Source of the DNA: Pseudomonadota bacterium
Lineage (GTDB): Bacteria > Pseudomonadota > Alphaproteobacteria > Micropepsales > Micropepsaceae
DNA: 23,784 nucleotides
Assembly: GCA_021817355.1 (NCBI GenBank)
Contig: JAKAVI010000253.1
Coordinates: 1-23,784, forward strand
Reading direction: 5' to 3'
The position numbers were made by a program, and so were the translations under genes. The notes beneath the pieces are model-generated. The model was not told where the DNA came from, did not search any database, and worked only from the letters and a program-made list of their open reading frames with translations. Shown in pieces: positions 14,712 through 23,154 of the stretch; the first letter of the stretch is position 1; every line of letters starts with the position of its first letter.

Positions 14712-15680
14712 ATGGTAGAGGTGCAGGGCCACGATCACGGACTTTGGACGCATGACCATGTCTTTCTGGGGCAGGGTCATGAGCGTGCTGAACGCCGGGC
14801 CCGACTTGCCACCATCCTGACTGCTTTATTCATGGTGGTGGAGATCGCCGCCGGCTTTGCCTTCGGCTCGATGGCTCTGATCGCCGACGGCATCCATATG
14901 GCCACCCATGTGGGCGCCCTCGGACTGGCGGCCATGGCCTATTGGCTGGCCCGTCGCCATGCCGGCGATGATCGCTTCAGTTTCGGGTCGGGAAAGTTCG
15001 GCGATCTGGCTGCCTTTGCGAGCGCCATCGCCCTTGGTATTGCTGCCGTCGTAGTGGCCGTCGAATCGGTGCAGCGCCTCTTGGTTCCGGTCGCGGTCAA
15101 TTTTGGCGACGCCTTCATTGTGGCGGCGATCGGCTTTGGCGTGAACCTTGTTTCAGCCGCCATCCTGCACGAGCCCCATGAGGACGGGCACAGCCACGGT
15201 CATGACCACGACCATGACCATGCCCATGACCATGCCCACGACCATGACCACAATATACGGGCAGCCTATGTTCATGTGCTTGCCGATGCCGCGACCAGCG
15301 CCCTCGCCCTTCTGGCGCTGGGGGCCGGTTATCTCTGGGGTGTGCATTTTCTCGATCCGCTTGTCGGTATTGTGGGCGCGGTGGTGATCGGCTCCTGGGC
15401 CTATGGCCTCATACGCGATGCGGGGCTGGTGCTGCTTGATGCCGCAGATGATCCGCAACTGGCCGGGCGGATCCGCGCGCTGCTGGAGGGCGAGATGGGG
15501 GCGCGGGTGGCGGACCTCCATGTGTGGCGCCTTGGTCCCGGACACAAGGGGCTCATTGTTTCCCTGGTGGCGCCAGGCGCGGTGACGGCTGAAGAGATCA
15601 AGGCCGCGTTGCGCACGCGCTTTGCGAGCCTCAGTCACGTCACCATTGAAATCGCCGTGTGCGCCGACTGCGCCACCTGA
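14712..15680 (+). CDS. dmeF: Cation diffusion facilitator, DmeF-like Co/Ni exporter
   Basis: This encodes 322 residues. The start HDHGLWTHDHVFLGQGHERA and the second helix ALIADGIHMATH are typical of the DmeF branch of cation diffusion facilitators, inner-membrane metal/proton antiporters that export cobalt or nickel. Metal-site residues visible are H62 and H66 in helix 2 and H188/D192 (HVLAD) in helix 5. Between helices 4 and 5 (residues 156-180) lies a cytoplasmic His/Asp-rich loop of HDHDH and HAHDH repeats that likely binds metal. The C-terminal domain includes LLDAADDPQLAGRIRALL and ADLHVWRLGPGHKGLIVSLV, and ends CADCAT. Metal specificity is inferred from family resemblance. No Shine-Dalgarno precedes the ATG. 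Confidence 0.88.
   Translation: MVEVQGHDHGLWTHDHVFLGQGHERAERRARLATILTALFMVVEIAAGFAFGSMALIADGIHMATHVGALGLAAMAYWLARRHAGDDRFSFGSGKFGDLAAFASAIALGIAAVVVAVESVQRLLVPVAVNFGDAFIVAAIGFGVNLVSAAILHEPHEDGHSHGHDHDHDHAHDHAHDHDHNIRAAYVHVLADAATSALALLALGAGYLWGVHFLDPLVGIVGAVVIGSWAYGLIRDAGLVLLDAADDPQLAGRIRALLEGEMGARVADLHVWRLGPGHKGLIVSLVAPGAVTAEEIKAALRTRFASLSHVTIEIAVCADCAT
15189..15252 (+). repeat. Low-complexity CATGAC/CCACGA-type repeat coding the His-rich loop
   Basis: Short degenerate hexamer repeats (CATGAC, CACGAC, CATGCC) encode alternating His-Asp and His-Ala. This is coding low complexity within dmeF and a likely site of length variation by slippage. Confidence 0.7.
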
Positions 15681-16032
15681 AGGCTCGCGCGCTGAGCGCC
15701 CTCTGCCTCCTTCCAGGACTGTTCGGACCCTGAGCCTTGCATCCGCGCTTGGGCGTGTGGGGGCGGGCAGCGTCGGGAGGATTTGCTGGCGCCCCCCGCC
15801 TCTCACCGCTTTTCCCCGCGCAGATCAGCGCGTCCTGCTATGCGCCTGCAGCAACCCCGAAGGACGGGCGTCAAGACATGTTGTCTTTGCGTTGGCGTTT
15901 GGCCCGTGCCTTCCGAACCTGCGCCAGGCCTCGCTCATGTCTTCATAAAAACAGAACGATAATAATCAAACTATCTATTTTAATAAATGACCTCCTGACG
16001 CTACACCCGCGCCGCAGGCGAAGGGAGCTTTC
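15681..16032 (+). promoter_or_regulatory. Dab operon upstream region with an AT-rich island
   Basis: This is a 352-base gap between dmeF and dabB. The left 250 bases are GC-rich and contain only spurious open frames. From about 15939 to 15991 the composition turns sharply AT-rich (ATAAAAACAGAACGATAATA, then ATCTATTTTAATAAATGA), unlike anything else in the window. This is the likely promoter and regulator-binding area for dabBA. No convincing -35/-10 pair or LysR-type site could be fixed by eye. GAAGGGAG at 16019-16026 is the dabB ribosome binding site. Confidence 0.5.
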
Positions 16033-17652
16033 ATGAGCGACGCATTGATCTGGTTTTTTGCCGCGGGACAGCTGGCGCTGGCGCTGGTCGGACTTGTGCC
16101 CAGGGGGCTCATGGCTGCGCCCCAGCAGGTGGCGCAATGCGCACGCTATGCGGCGTTTCTCGCCGTGGTTCTGGCGCTTGCGGCGCTTGGCATGGTGCTG
16201 GTGAAGGGCAGTTGCCACACACCGATGGGCCACCTCTATGCCGGTCTGCAGTTTGACGCGCTGTCGTCCTCGATCGAGGCGCTGGTGGCCTTCATCGGCG
16301 TCATCGTCGTCAGTTTCAGCCACAATTATCTCGATGGTGATCCCCGCCATGCCGACTTTCTCAAGCGTCTCTGCCTCACGCTTGCTGCGGTGCTGCATCT
16401 CATCGTCGCCCAAACCCTGCCGCAGTTCGCGCTGGCCTGGATCGCCACCAGCCTCTGCCTGCATCGGCTGCTCGTCTTTTATGGCGAGCGTCAGCCGGCG
16501 GTACTTGCCGCGCGCAAGAAATTCGTGGTGGCGCGGCTCAGCGATGGGGCTCTTGTCCTAGCCTTCCTTACTCTCGCACAGCGGTTTCACACCTTTGACA
16601 TTGCCCCTATCCTCCGTGCTGCCAGCCACCTCCCTCAAGGCGCAGGCAGTGGCGCGCTGAGCATGGCGGCGGTGCTGCTTGGTTTTGCCGCGCTCCTCAA
16701 GTCGGCGCAATTTCCCATGCATGGCTGGCTGCTTGAGGTGATGGAGACACCAACTCCGGTGTCCGCGCTGCTTCATGCCGGCATCATCAATGCCGGCGGC
16801 TTTCTGGTCCTGCGCTTTGCTCCGGTCTTCGCCCATGCGGCAGGTGCGCTCGATCTGCTGCTGGTGGTCGGCGGCATCACCGCGCTCTTCGGCGGCCTCG
16901 TGATGCTGACCCAGACCTCGGTCAAGGTGTCGCTGGCCTATTCGACCATCGGCCAGATGGGGTTCATGATGCTTGAATGCGGACTTGGCGCCTTTGCTGC
17001 CGCGTGGCTCCATCTCATCGGCCATTCGCTCTACAAAGCGCATGCCTTCCTCAGTGCCGGCAGCGGCGTAACGGGGAAGGGACGCAGCCAGGAGAACCAC
17101 ACGCGGCGGACGCCAACGCCGCTCGCCTGTGGCATCGCCATCAGCCTTGGCGTTGTGATCGTGGTGGGCATTGGCGCCGTCTTCGGACTTTCGCCTCTGA
17201 CGGCCCCCGGCATGCTGGTGCTAGCCGGGGTCGCAGTTCTCAGCCTGACCCATCTATTGAGTGCGGCGGCGCCATCTTTCTCACTTGCGCTCTTGGGCAG
17301 GCTGATCCTACGTGCCTGCTGCCTTACGGTGGCTGTATTCGCGCTGGAAGCGGTTGCGGCCCGTCTGCTGGGGTCAACACTGCCGGCGTTCCTGCCGCTC
17401 AGAGGCCCATTCGAAGCGGTGAGCGCCCTTCTGATACTGGCGGCTTTTGCGACTGTGCTCTTCATCCAGAACAGCGCCGCTCAGGCGCCGCACTCTCAGA
17501 TCCTGAAACGGCTCTACGCCCATCTGTCCAACGGGCTCTACGTCAACACGCTCGCCAATCGCTGGGCGATCACGCTGTGGCCAGGCGCTGCGCCATCACG
17601 GCAGGTCACGACGCCACATTCCCTCTCATTGCGCTCAGGAGATGCAGCATGA
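16033..17652 (+). CDS. dabB: DabB, membrane subunit of the Dab inorganic carbon uptake system
   Basis: This encodes 539 residues with about 13 hydrophobic helices in the NuoL/Mrp-antiporter (proton_antipo_M) family. The core KSAQFPMHGWLLEVMETPTP (K223 onward), LLHAGIINAGGFLVLRFAPV and SLAYSTIGQMGFMMLECGLG is the ion-translocating part. The protein lacks the long lateral C-terminal helix of true NuoL, and the next gene is dabA, so it is DabB rather than a complex I or Mrp subunit. In the Dab systems studied, DabB is proposed to couple cation flux to carbonic-anhydrase-like hydration of CO2 by DabA, trapping bicarbonate in the cell. The start at 16033 has GAAGGGAG upstream. It overlaps dabA by 4 bases (ATGA). 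Confidence 0.9.
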   Translation: MSDALIWFFAAGQLALALVGLVPRGLMAAPQQVAQCARYAAFLAVVLALAALGMVLVKGSCHTPMGHLYAGLQFDALSSSIEALVAFIGVIVVSFSHNYLDGDPRHADFLKRLCLTLAAVLHLIVAQTLPQFALAWIATSLCLHRLLVFYGERQPAVLAARKKFVVARLSDGALVLAFLTLAQRFHTFDIAPILRAASHLPQGAGSGALSMAAVLLGFAALLKSAQFPMHGWLLEVMETPTPVSALLHAGIINAGGFLVLRFAPVFAHAAGALDLLLVVGGITALFGGLVMLTQTSVKVSLAYSTIGQMGFMMLECGLGAFAAAWLHLIGHSLYKAHAFLSAGSGVTGKGRSQENHTRRTPTPLACGIAISLGVVIVVGIGAVFGLSPLTAPGMLVLAGVAVLSLTHLLSAAAPSFSLALLGRLILRACCLTVAVFALEAVAARLLGSTLPAFLPLRGPFEAVSALLILAAFATVLFIQNSAAQAPHSQILKRLYAHLSNGLYVNTLANRWAITLWPGAAPSRQVTTPHSLSLRSGDAA

Positions 17653-20195
17653 GTCTCGCGGTGAAGCAGACCGAAGGTGTGGCGGGCGCAGCCGACCACA
17701 GCGCGCTGGCTCCGGAGCAGTTCCGTGCCGTGGTCGAAAAAGCCTGCCTGCGGATCGCACCGCTCTGGCCTTTGGACAGCTTCGTGGCGGTCAACCCGTT
17801 CCTTGGTCTCAGTGACCTTAGCTTCGCTGCGGCCTGTGCGCGCCTGCAGCGACTGGCCAAATGCCAGATGCTGATGCCGCGCGCCTTTTACCGGCAGGCC
17901 CTGCGAACCGCGCACATCGTCGATGCCGATCTGGAGGCCGCGCTCCAGAGCTTTCGGCACCGCGGGCGCACGGCCATGGATCTGACCGCGTTCAAACGCG
18001 CGCTGGCACACGAGCGGTCAGCCAATGACGGGCCGCCGGCTAGGGTTGCGACCATCGCCGAAACCCTCGACCGGCTTGCCGGTGGCAATAAGCAGGTGTC
18101 GCGCACCGCCTTCATGATCGACGAAATTTCCAAATGGTGCGCCGGCTATTTCGATCAGGGCCAGGCCTTGTGGCCGTCGCCGTGGCGGCATTTGCCCCTC
18201 TATCAGGCCTGGCGGGAGGCGTCTGCCTTCGACCGCAATCCCGAAACCATGGGGGTCAAGGGCTTCCGCCGTGCGATCGCAGCGCTGCCCGGTGAGCCGC
18301 TTGCCGCCATCGGTGAGGTACTCGAGCGGCTCGACATTCCGCAGGCGGCCTATGAAGACTATCTGCATCGCGCCCTCCTCGACATCGGTGGCTGGGCAGC
18401 CTATGCGCGCTATCGCGTGTGGATGGGTGCGCTTGATGGCCAGCGCGACGACACCCTGATCGAGCTTCTCGCCATTCGCGTGGTGTGGGGTTATGTGCTT
18501 TATCTCGAACATGCTGACGCGCTTTTCCGTAATGCCTGGAAGGAGGCGATGGCGGCGGCCAGGCGCCTTTCTGCGGTTGATGTCCCTGCTGAGAACAGCG
18601 GTCTGCTCATCGATCTAATCCTGCAGGAGGCTTATGAGCATGCCTATCAGCGCGAGCTCATCGCCCTCTTTGCGCTGGCCTGTCCTATCGGCCAGCCAAC
18701 AGCGGACTTAAGACCGTCGCTGCAAGCCGCGTTCTGCATCGATGTGCGCTCGGAGCCCTATCGCCGGGCGCTTGAAACCATCCTGCCTGAGGCCCAGACA
18801 ATAGGCTTTGCCGGTTTTTTCGGGGTTCCTTTCGCCTTTCAGGCGCTGGCCGAAGACGGCGTCCAAGCGCGATGTCCGGTCCTTCTGAAACCACGCTTCA
18901 CCATCGGCGAGGCCCTTGCCGGAGCCGATGCGCAGGAACAGCAGCAAGTGCTGCAGCGTTTGTCGCTGCAGGCGCGGCTCCATGAGGGCTGGATCTCCTT
19001 CAAGCGCTCAGCGGTGTCCTGTTTTACCTATGTCGAAACGGCAGGCTTTCTTGCCGCAGCGGCGTTGATCCGCGACGGTGCCGCGCTGCCCCGGCGGACG
19101 GCGCCGCGCGGCCTTACGGCCGGGTTGGCGGCGCGGCTGAAACCAAGTCTTGCTTCCCCCAGGGCCGGTGATCCTGCGCCCCTCACCGGGATCGCTCCCG
19201 AGGCGCGTCTTGACCTTGCCGAGGGCATGCTGCGGGCGATGTCGCTCACCAACGGCTTTGCGCCTCTCGTGCTCCTGCTCGGCCATGGCAGCACCACAGC
19301 GAACAATCCCCATGCGGCCGGCCTGCAATGCGGCGCCTGTGGTGGACATAACGGGGCGGTCAATGCGCGCGTTGCGGCCACCATTCTGAACGATGGGGAG
19401 GTACGGCGCGGGCTTGGCACAAGAGCGATCCTTCTTCCTAACGATACCTGGTTCATTGCGGGCCGGCATGACACGACCACGGATGCGGTGACGCTCTTTG
19501 ATCTCGATGAGGTGCCGCCATCACATCAGGGCCGTGTGGCAGAGCTGCGCCAGACACTCCTGCGGGCTTCGGACCTGACGCGCTACGAGCGCGCTTTTGC
19601 CCTGGGCGTGCCCCTTGATGAAGGCCTCAGCGCGGCCATCTCGCGGCGCAGCCGCGACTGGTCGCAGGTCAGGCCGGAATGGGGTCTTGCCGGCAATGCC
19701 GCCTTCATCGTGGCACCGCGGGCGCGGACCCATTGGCTGGATCTGGGCGGACGCGCCTTTCTGCACAGCTATGACTGGCAAGAAGATGCCGGTTTCAGGG
19801 TTCTCGAGCAGATCATGACCGCGCCGATGATCGTGGCGAGCTGGATCAACCTGCAATATTACGGCTCGGTGGTGAACAATGTCAGTTATGGTAGTGGCAA
19901 TAAGGTGCTGCACAATATTGTTGGCGGGCTGGGTGTGCTCGAAGGCAATGCCGGCGATCTCAGGACCGGCCTGCCGGCGCAATCCCTGCATGATGGCAAG
20001 GCTCTGGTGCACAAGCCGCTGCGCCTCAGCGTCATCATTGAGGCGCCGCTGGACGCCATCAACGCGGTCATTGCCAAGCATGAGACGGTCCGGCAGCTGA
20101 CCGACCATCACTGGCTGCATCTGTTTGCGCTCGCGGCGGACGGCCGGATCAGTCACCGTTATGCCGGAGAGGAACAATGGCAGAGCCTGTCCTGA
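17649..20195 (+). CDS. dabA: DabA, carbonic-anhydrase-like subunit of the Dab inorganic carbon uptake system (DUF2309)
   Basis: This encodes 848 residues, full length for DUF2309/UPF0753. The N-terminal [14 protein letters not shown] motif is typical. The zinc site defined in Halothiobacillus DabA (Cys, Asp, His, Cys) is present as C363 and D365 in FCIDVRSE, H546 in [14 protein letters not shown] and C561 in [11 protein letters not shown]. The His-Cys spacing of 15 matches the studied enzyme. Later conserved parts include [20 protein letters not shown]. With DabB it should form a peripheral-membrane complex that converts CO2 to bicarbonate unidirectionally. The start is set by the 4-base overlap with dabB; the open frame back to 16977 lies over dabB and is not coding. 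The last 19 bases overlap a broken cysD start. Confidence 0.95.
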   Translation: MSLAVKQTEGVAGAADHSALAPEQFRAVVEKACLRIAPLWPLDSFVAVNPFLGLSDLSFAAACARLQRLAKCQMLMPRAFYRQALRTAHIVDADLEAALQSFRHRGRTAMDLTAFKRALAHERSANDGPPARVATIAETLDRLAGGNKQVSRTAFMIDEISKWCAGYFDQGQALWPSPWRHLPLYQAWREASAFDRNPETMGVKGFRRAIAALPGEPLAAIGEVLERLDIPQAAYEDYLHRALLDIGGWAAYARYRVWMGALDGQRDDTLIELLAIRVVWGYVLYLEHADALFRNAWKEAMAAARRLSAVDVPAENSGLLIDLILQEAYEHAYQRELIALFALACPIGQPTADLRPSLQAAFCIDVRSEPYRRALETILPEAQTIGFAGFFGVPFAFQALAEDGVQARCPVLLKPRFTIGEALAGADAQEQQQVLQRLSLQARLHEGWISFKRSAVSCFTYVETAGFLAAAALIRDGAALPRRTAPRGLTAGLAARLKPSLASPRAGDPAPLTGIAPEARLDLAEGMLRAMSLTNGFAPLVLLLGHGSTTANNPHAAGLQCGACGGHNGAVNARVAATILNDGEVRRGLGTRAILLPNDTWFIAGRHDTTTDAVTLFDLDEVPPSHQGRVAELRQTLLRASDLTRYERAFALGVPLDEGLSAAISRRSRDWSQVRPEWGLAGNAAFIVAPRARTHWLDLGGRAFLHSYDWQEDAGFRVLEQIMTAPMIVASWINLQYYGSVVNNVSYGSGNKVLHNIVGGLGVLEGNAGDLRTGLPAQSLHDGKALVHKPLRLSVIIEAPLDAINAVIAKHETVRQLTDHHWLHLFALAADGRISHRYAGEEQWQSLS

Positions 20196-20572
20196 GCAGT
20201 CTTCCTCACCTCGAGCGGTTCGAGGCAGAGGCGATCTACATCCTGCGTGAGGCGGTGGCGGAGGCAAAAAACCCGGTGATGTTGTTTTCCGCAGGCAAGG
20301 GTTCCACCATGCTTGCCCACCTTGCAGTGCGGGCCTTCTTTCCGGCGTGACCACAATTTGCGCTTCTGCATATCGATCCGGCCTGCGAATTTTCCGAACT
20401 GCTCGCCTTTCGTGACGCCTTTGCCCGTGCGCATGGGTCTTCGCTCATCGTCCATGCCAATGAAGAGGGGCGTGCGGAAGGCCTCAATCCGTTCGATCAT
20501 GGCGAGATCTACACCGCGCGCATGCGCGCCGAGCCACTCAAGCAGGCGCTGGATCGCGGCGGCCATGACAAA
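20177..20572 (+). pseudogene. cysD: Broken cysD (sulfate adenylyltransferase subunit 2), truncated with an in-frame stop
   Basis: From ATG 20177 (GGAGAGGAAC upstream) the frame reads [20 protein letters not shown] and [20 protein letters not shown], clearly the start of CysD. A TGA at 20348-20350 then ends it after 57 codons. CysD similarity continues in the same frame beyond the stop: FALLHIDPACEFSELLAFRD, NEEGRAEGLNPFDHGEIYTA and EPLKQALDRGGHD. It stops abruptly near 20570, less than half way through the usual length of about 300 residues. The PP-loop SIGKDS is changed to SAGKGS, losing the Asp. CysD makes adenosine phosphosulfate with CysN, and no cysN follows. The start overlaps the end of dabA by 19 bases in another frame. 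This is a decayed gene. Confidence 0.85.
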
Positions 20573-20946
20573 ATTTTTCCGCCCGGGCGGACGCCGGGTA
20601 CTTCTTCACCATCTGAAGCAGCTTGGTCCGGTTTCTGCCGACGGCCTTGCCGGTGTGCTCGGCATCAGTGGGCAGGCGGTGCGCCAGCAGCTCGTCGCGC
20701 TGGCAGAGAAGGGTCTGGTCGAGGCTTTGCCTGTGCCGGCCTCAGGCAGAAGCAATGATGCTGATCGAGCATCATTGCCCGCTTCAGGTTGTGGCTCGTC
20801 GCCATCGCGCACTCTGTGATGAGGAGCAAAAACTGTTTGAACGCCTCTTGGGCGATGAGGTGCGTGTTGAACGCTGCGAGCACGCCCTGACGGGGGCTGC
20901 GCGCTGCAGCTATCTCATCCGCGCTGAACGCAAAACGGCCGCCTGA
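20565..20946 (+). pseudogene. Internally deleted SufR-like helix-turn-helix regulator
   Basis: Two pieces of one regulator family are visible in different frames. From ATG 20565, frame 3 gives RRVLLHHLKQLGPVSADGLA, then GVLGISGQAVRQQLVALAEK, an N-terminal winged helix-turn-helix like those of SufR/ArsR-type regulators. From about 20754, another frame gives MMLIEHHCP, EEQKLFERLLGDEVRVERCE, and HALTGAARCSYLI up to TGA 20944-20946, the Fe-S-type Cys-rich C-terminus of the same family. The middle, roughly half the usual protein, is missing, and the frame changes at the junction near 20745-20757. The start also overlaps the end of the cysD remnant, so a second deletion junction probably lies near 20560-20580. 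Confidence 0.72.
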
Positions 20947-20957
20947 AGGGCGGCCGT
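20932..20957 (-). terminator. Rho-independent terminator of rpsU
   Basis: On the minus strand the perfect 9-bp stem ACGGCCGCC / GGCGGCCGT (plus-strand 20935-20943 and 20949-20957, loop 5 nt) is followed by TTTT (complement of 20932-20935). It begins 27 bases after the rpsU stop. The regulator remnant's TGA falls in the loop on the other strand. Confidence 0.8.
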
Positions 20958-20984
20958 GACACGCGGATTTACCGGCTGCTGCGA

Positions 20985-21200
20985 TCAATGACGCGGCAGC
21001 ACGCCCTCACGCTGCATGCGCTTGCGTTGCAGCTTGCGATAGCGGCGGATGGCCTCGGCGCGTTCGCGCGCACGCTTCTCACTCGGCTTCTCGTAATGGC
21101 CACGCAGCTTCATCTCGCGGAAGATGCCTTCACGCTGCATCTTCTTCTTCAGCGCCTTCAGCGCCTGGTCGATATTGTTGTCGCGAACGATGATCTGCAA
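20985..21200 (-). CDS. rpsU: 30S ribosomal protein S21
   Basis: This encodes 71 residues. [40 protein letters not shown] and [20 protein letters not shown] are the unmistakable S21 sequence with its basic C-terminal helix. S21 is a small-subunit protein that helps position mRNA at initiation. The only sensible start is TTG (complement of 21198-21200), because conservation begins exactly there and no ATG or GTG is nearby. GGGAG lies about 7 bases upstream. The open frame continues far upstream (to 21521) but without similarity. A promoter and a terminator frame the gene as a single unit. Confidence 0.95.
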   Translation of the reverse strand: MQIIVRDNNIDQALKALKKKMQREGIFREMKLRGHYEKPSEKRARERAEAIRRYRKLQRKRMQREGVLPRH

Positions 21201-21520
21201 AAGTGGCTCCCGGAAGGAAATTTCTAGAAGGCGCGGTTGATAGCAAACGGGGCCTGAGCTGTCCAGTCCTGGGCTCCGGGATGCAGCCCCGGACCGCGAC
21301 CTCGCTCGTGCCGGCACGAAGACCCAGCGCCGCCAACGCCTGTGGCGGCGGAGTGTTAGGCGGGGGAGTGTTACGCCATGGCAGCCCTGGACCCTTCCAG
21401 GCGGGCCCCCCGGCGCGCCCGGCCTTGGCGACCCTTTTCCAGCGCTCCAGGCCGGGGTCCCAAAGGTTTGAAGGCCTGGCGCAGTCCTTGACAGGTGCGG
21501 CGCGCGAAGCCGGGTGGACA
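21201..21520. other. Region between the crotonase gene and rpsU
   Basis: This is about 320 bases without a gene. It holds the rpsU promoter (listed separately). It also has a 6-bp inverted repeat TCCGGG/CCCGGA (21275-21280, 21288-21293) just upstream of that promoter, and two direct copies of GGAGTGTTA (21350-21358, 21365-21373) with a 15-base period. Nothing else is recognisable. Open frames here are spurious. Confidence 0.55.
21237..21265 (-). promoter_or_regulatory. rpsU: Candidate rpsU promoter
   Basis: On the minus strand, TGGACA (complement of 21260-21265), a 17-bp spacer and TATCAA (complement of 21237-21242) give a good sigma-70-like match (5 of 6 and 4 of 6). Transcription would start near 21230, leaving a leader of about 30 bases before the TTG start. 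Confidence 0.5.
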
Positions 21521-22375
21521 TCAGCTGGTCTTCTTGGGGGTCGTTGGGTGCGCAGCCTGAGGTGTTTGGCCGAAGCGCTCGCCGCGCTTGCCCCGCACCG
21601 CGAGATCCACGGTGTGAAGGCGCCGCACGCCGTCCATGCGGTGGAGGGATCCAGGCATGTGCAGCATCGCCTGATAGTCGCCGAGCGAATCCTCGAGCGC
21701 CTGGGTAAAGCCCTGGGCGTCCTGGGCCTTGTTCATCTGGATTTTTGAAAAGCGCAGCGCTTCAGGGGTGTTTTCGGCGACGCGCCGGGCCCAGGCATAT
21801 GTTTCACGCTCCAGATCAGCGGGTGCCAGCACCCGGTTGACCAGCCCGTAGGCGGCCGCCTCCTGCGCCGAGATGAAGCGGCTCTCGAAACAGAGCTCCT
21901 TGGCCCGACGGATGCCAATGTCCCAGGGGATCGACATGAATTCGACAAACCCGGCCAGAAACTCGGCGTCCTCGGCGGCGAATATCACATCCATGGCCGC
22001 GGCCAGCATCCAGCCGGCATAGATGCAGTAGCCTTCGACCATCGCGATCGTCGGTTTGGGGAAATTGCGCCAGCGGACCAGCAGGTCGAGATTGTAGTGC
22101 TTGAACTGGTCGTAGGTCTGGATCCCCGGCTTGGCGCCCAAAGCCATGCGGTATTCGATCTCTTCTGGTGTGCCCAGATCGTGGCCAGTGGAGAAGACGC
22201 CGTCGGTGCCGCGCAGCACCACGACCCGCACCGCCTCGTCATGCCGCGCCAGCTCGAAGGCCTGCTCCAGTTCGTCGAGCATCCGGTAGCCCTGGGCGTT
22301 GCGGCGGGAGGGGCGGTTCAGCGTGATCACGCCGAGCGGGCCATCGCTCGCGTAGAGGATGTGCTGGAAATCCAT
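21521..22375 (-). CDS. Enoyl-CoA hydratase/isomerase (crotonase) family protein
   Basis: This encodes 284 residues. The crotonase fold is shown by [40 protein letters not shown] (first oxyanion-hole segment), [20 protein letters not shown] (second segment, where the usual GG is YAG) and [20 protein letters not shown], then a helical C-terminus. It acts on an acyl-CoA thioester, as hydratase, isomerase or a related activity. The [12 protein letters not shown] version of the second segment marks a subgroup whose substrate I cannot name. The last 35 residues are a polar extension beyond the usual core. GAAGGAG precedes the ATG at 22375. The doubtful gene at 22380-22835 lies immediately upstream on the same strand. 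Confidence 0.92.
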   Translation of the reverse strand: MDFQHILYASDGPLGVITLNRPSRRNAQGYRMLDELEQAFELARHDEAVRVVVLRGTDGVFSTGHDLGTPEEIEYRMALGAKPGIQTYDQFKHYNLDLLVRWRNFPKPTIAMVEGYCIYAGWMLAAAMDVIFAAEDAEFLAGFVEFMSIPWDIGIRRAKELCFESRFISAQEAAAYGLVNRVLAPADLERETYAWARRVAENTPEALRFSKIQMNKAQDAQGFTQALEDSLGDYQAMLHMPGSLHRMDGVRRLHTVDLAVRGKRGERFGQTPQAAHPTTPKKTS

Positions 22376-22379
22376 GGGC

Positions 22380-22835
22380 TCACTCCTTCACCAAGGTGGA
22401 GATTGATGTGGCGCCGGGGGCGCAGACCGCCTGCAAGGCAGGGTGCAGACCAAGGACAATCCCGTGCTCGGCCACAACCTCGGCTTCGCCGATGGCCGGG
22501 CCCGTCTGGGGTTTGGCGTGTGGCCGCAGCAGGCGCCAGTAGACGAAACCGGCCAGAGAAACGCTGGTAGGGGTGAGGGTACCCCTCTCGATCACACGGA
22601 CCGGCGGGTTCTGGACGTGCTGCGCATTTTGCTGACAGATCAGTGGCCCATAACGTTCTTTGTCCATCATGGGACAATAACGGGTGTGGTTGTTTTTCGC
22701 GATCAGCTTGCGCGCGAGATTTTCACCGCGATCGCCGCAGGCTTCGGCCAAGGCGCGAAGAGCCGCGAAACCTGAGGCCGTCACAAGGGCGCGGGCCTTC
22801 AGCTCGCGGTTCACAATCATGCCGTCCCCGCGCAT
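22380..22835 (-). CDS. Hypothetical protein, doubtful
   Basis: This open frame of 151 residues ends 5 bases before the crotonase start on the same strand, and its last codons contain the crotonase Shine-Dalgarno. An internal ATG gives MIVNRELKARALVTASGFAA. The first 50 residues (ASGFAALRALAEACGDRGEN and onward) have gene-like codon use. The segment faintly resembles the start of arabinose-binding-type AraC regulators, too weakly to assign. The remainder (PVRVIERGTLTPTSVSLAGF and SLAGFVYWRLLRPHAKPQTG) matches nothing I recognise. It may be a small real gene, or the decayed remainder of a larger one, given the broken genes on both sides. Confidence 0.35.
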   Translation of the reverse strand: MRGDGMIVNRELKARALVTASGFAALRALAEACGDRGENLARKLIAKNNHTRYCPMMDKERYGPLICQQNAQHVQNPPVRVIERGTLTPTSVSLAGFVYWRLLRPHAKPQTGPAIGEAEVVAEHGIVLGLHPALQAVCAPGATSISTLVKE

Positions 22836-23154
22836 TGCCGCAGCGGAGCACCTTGGGCAAATCCTCCGTGCAGGGCAGGCTCAACCAGATCGCCGCCGAC
22901 AGCGGCGTTCCGCTGGCTCGGGAAGTTTCTCTCCAAAAGGCGGTCCAGAAAGGTCGGCGAGGCAGCTTGAAGCGTTGTTCGGCCGATTTTGGCCATTCCC
23001 CAGCCGGCCGCCGAAACACGACCTCTCGGCCTAGACCCTCACCGACGATTGGCCTGAGCATATTGCCGTCACCGAAGTCGAGGTGGACCTGTTCGAGGCT
23101 TGGTTCGATGAGCTGTTCGGGCCGTGCTGATAAACTGAGAAGGAGACATGCGCC
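22836..23154. other. Degenerate stretch before the recombinase remnant
   Basis: No intact gene is seen. On the plus strand a frame without stops from about 23035 ends at TGA 23128-23130 with HIAVTEVEVDLFEAWFDELF. This looks like the natural C-terminus of a protein and is 24 bases upstream of the recombinase start, which has its own AGGAGA (23141-23146). Upstream of 23035 that frame is closed by TAG. It is probably the 3' tail of a lost neighbour in the same mobile element; the family is not recognised. Confidence 0.4.

Noticed and set aside
15189..15252. Short repeats considered as a CRISPR-like or microsatellite array
   Set aside because: The units are degenerate, without spacers, and encode the His-rich loop of DmeF in frame.
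16977..17648. In-frame upstream extension of dabA (224 codons)
   Set aside because: It overlaps the conserved dabB coding sequence in another frame; DabA similarity begins at 17649, where the ATGA overlap sits.
20348..20350. In-frame TGA in cysD considered as a recoded selenocysteine codon
   Set aside because: CysD has no known selenocysteine here, the gene is also truncated and has lost its PP-loop Asp, and simple decay explains it.
20985..21521. 178-codon frame extending rpsU upstream
   Set aside because: S21 similarity begins at the TTG at 21200; the upstream part has no similarity and contains the promoter-like boxes.
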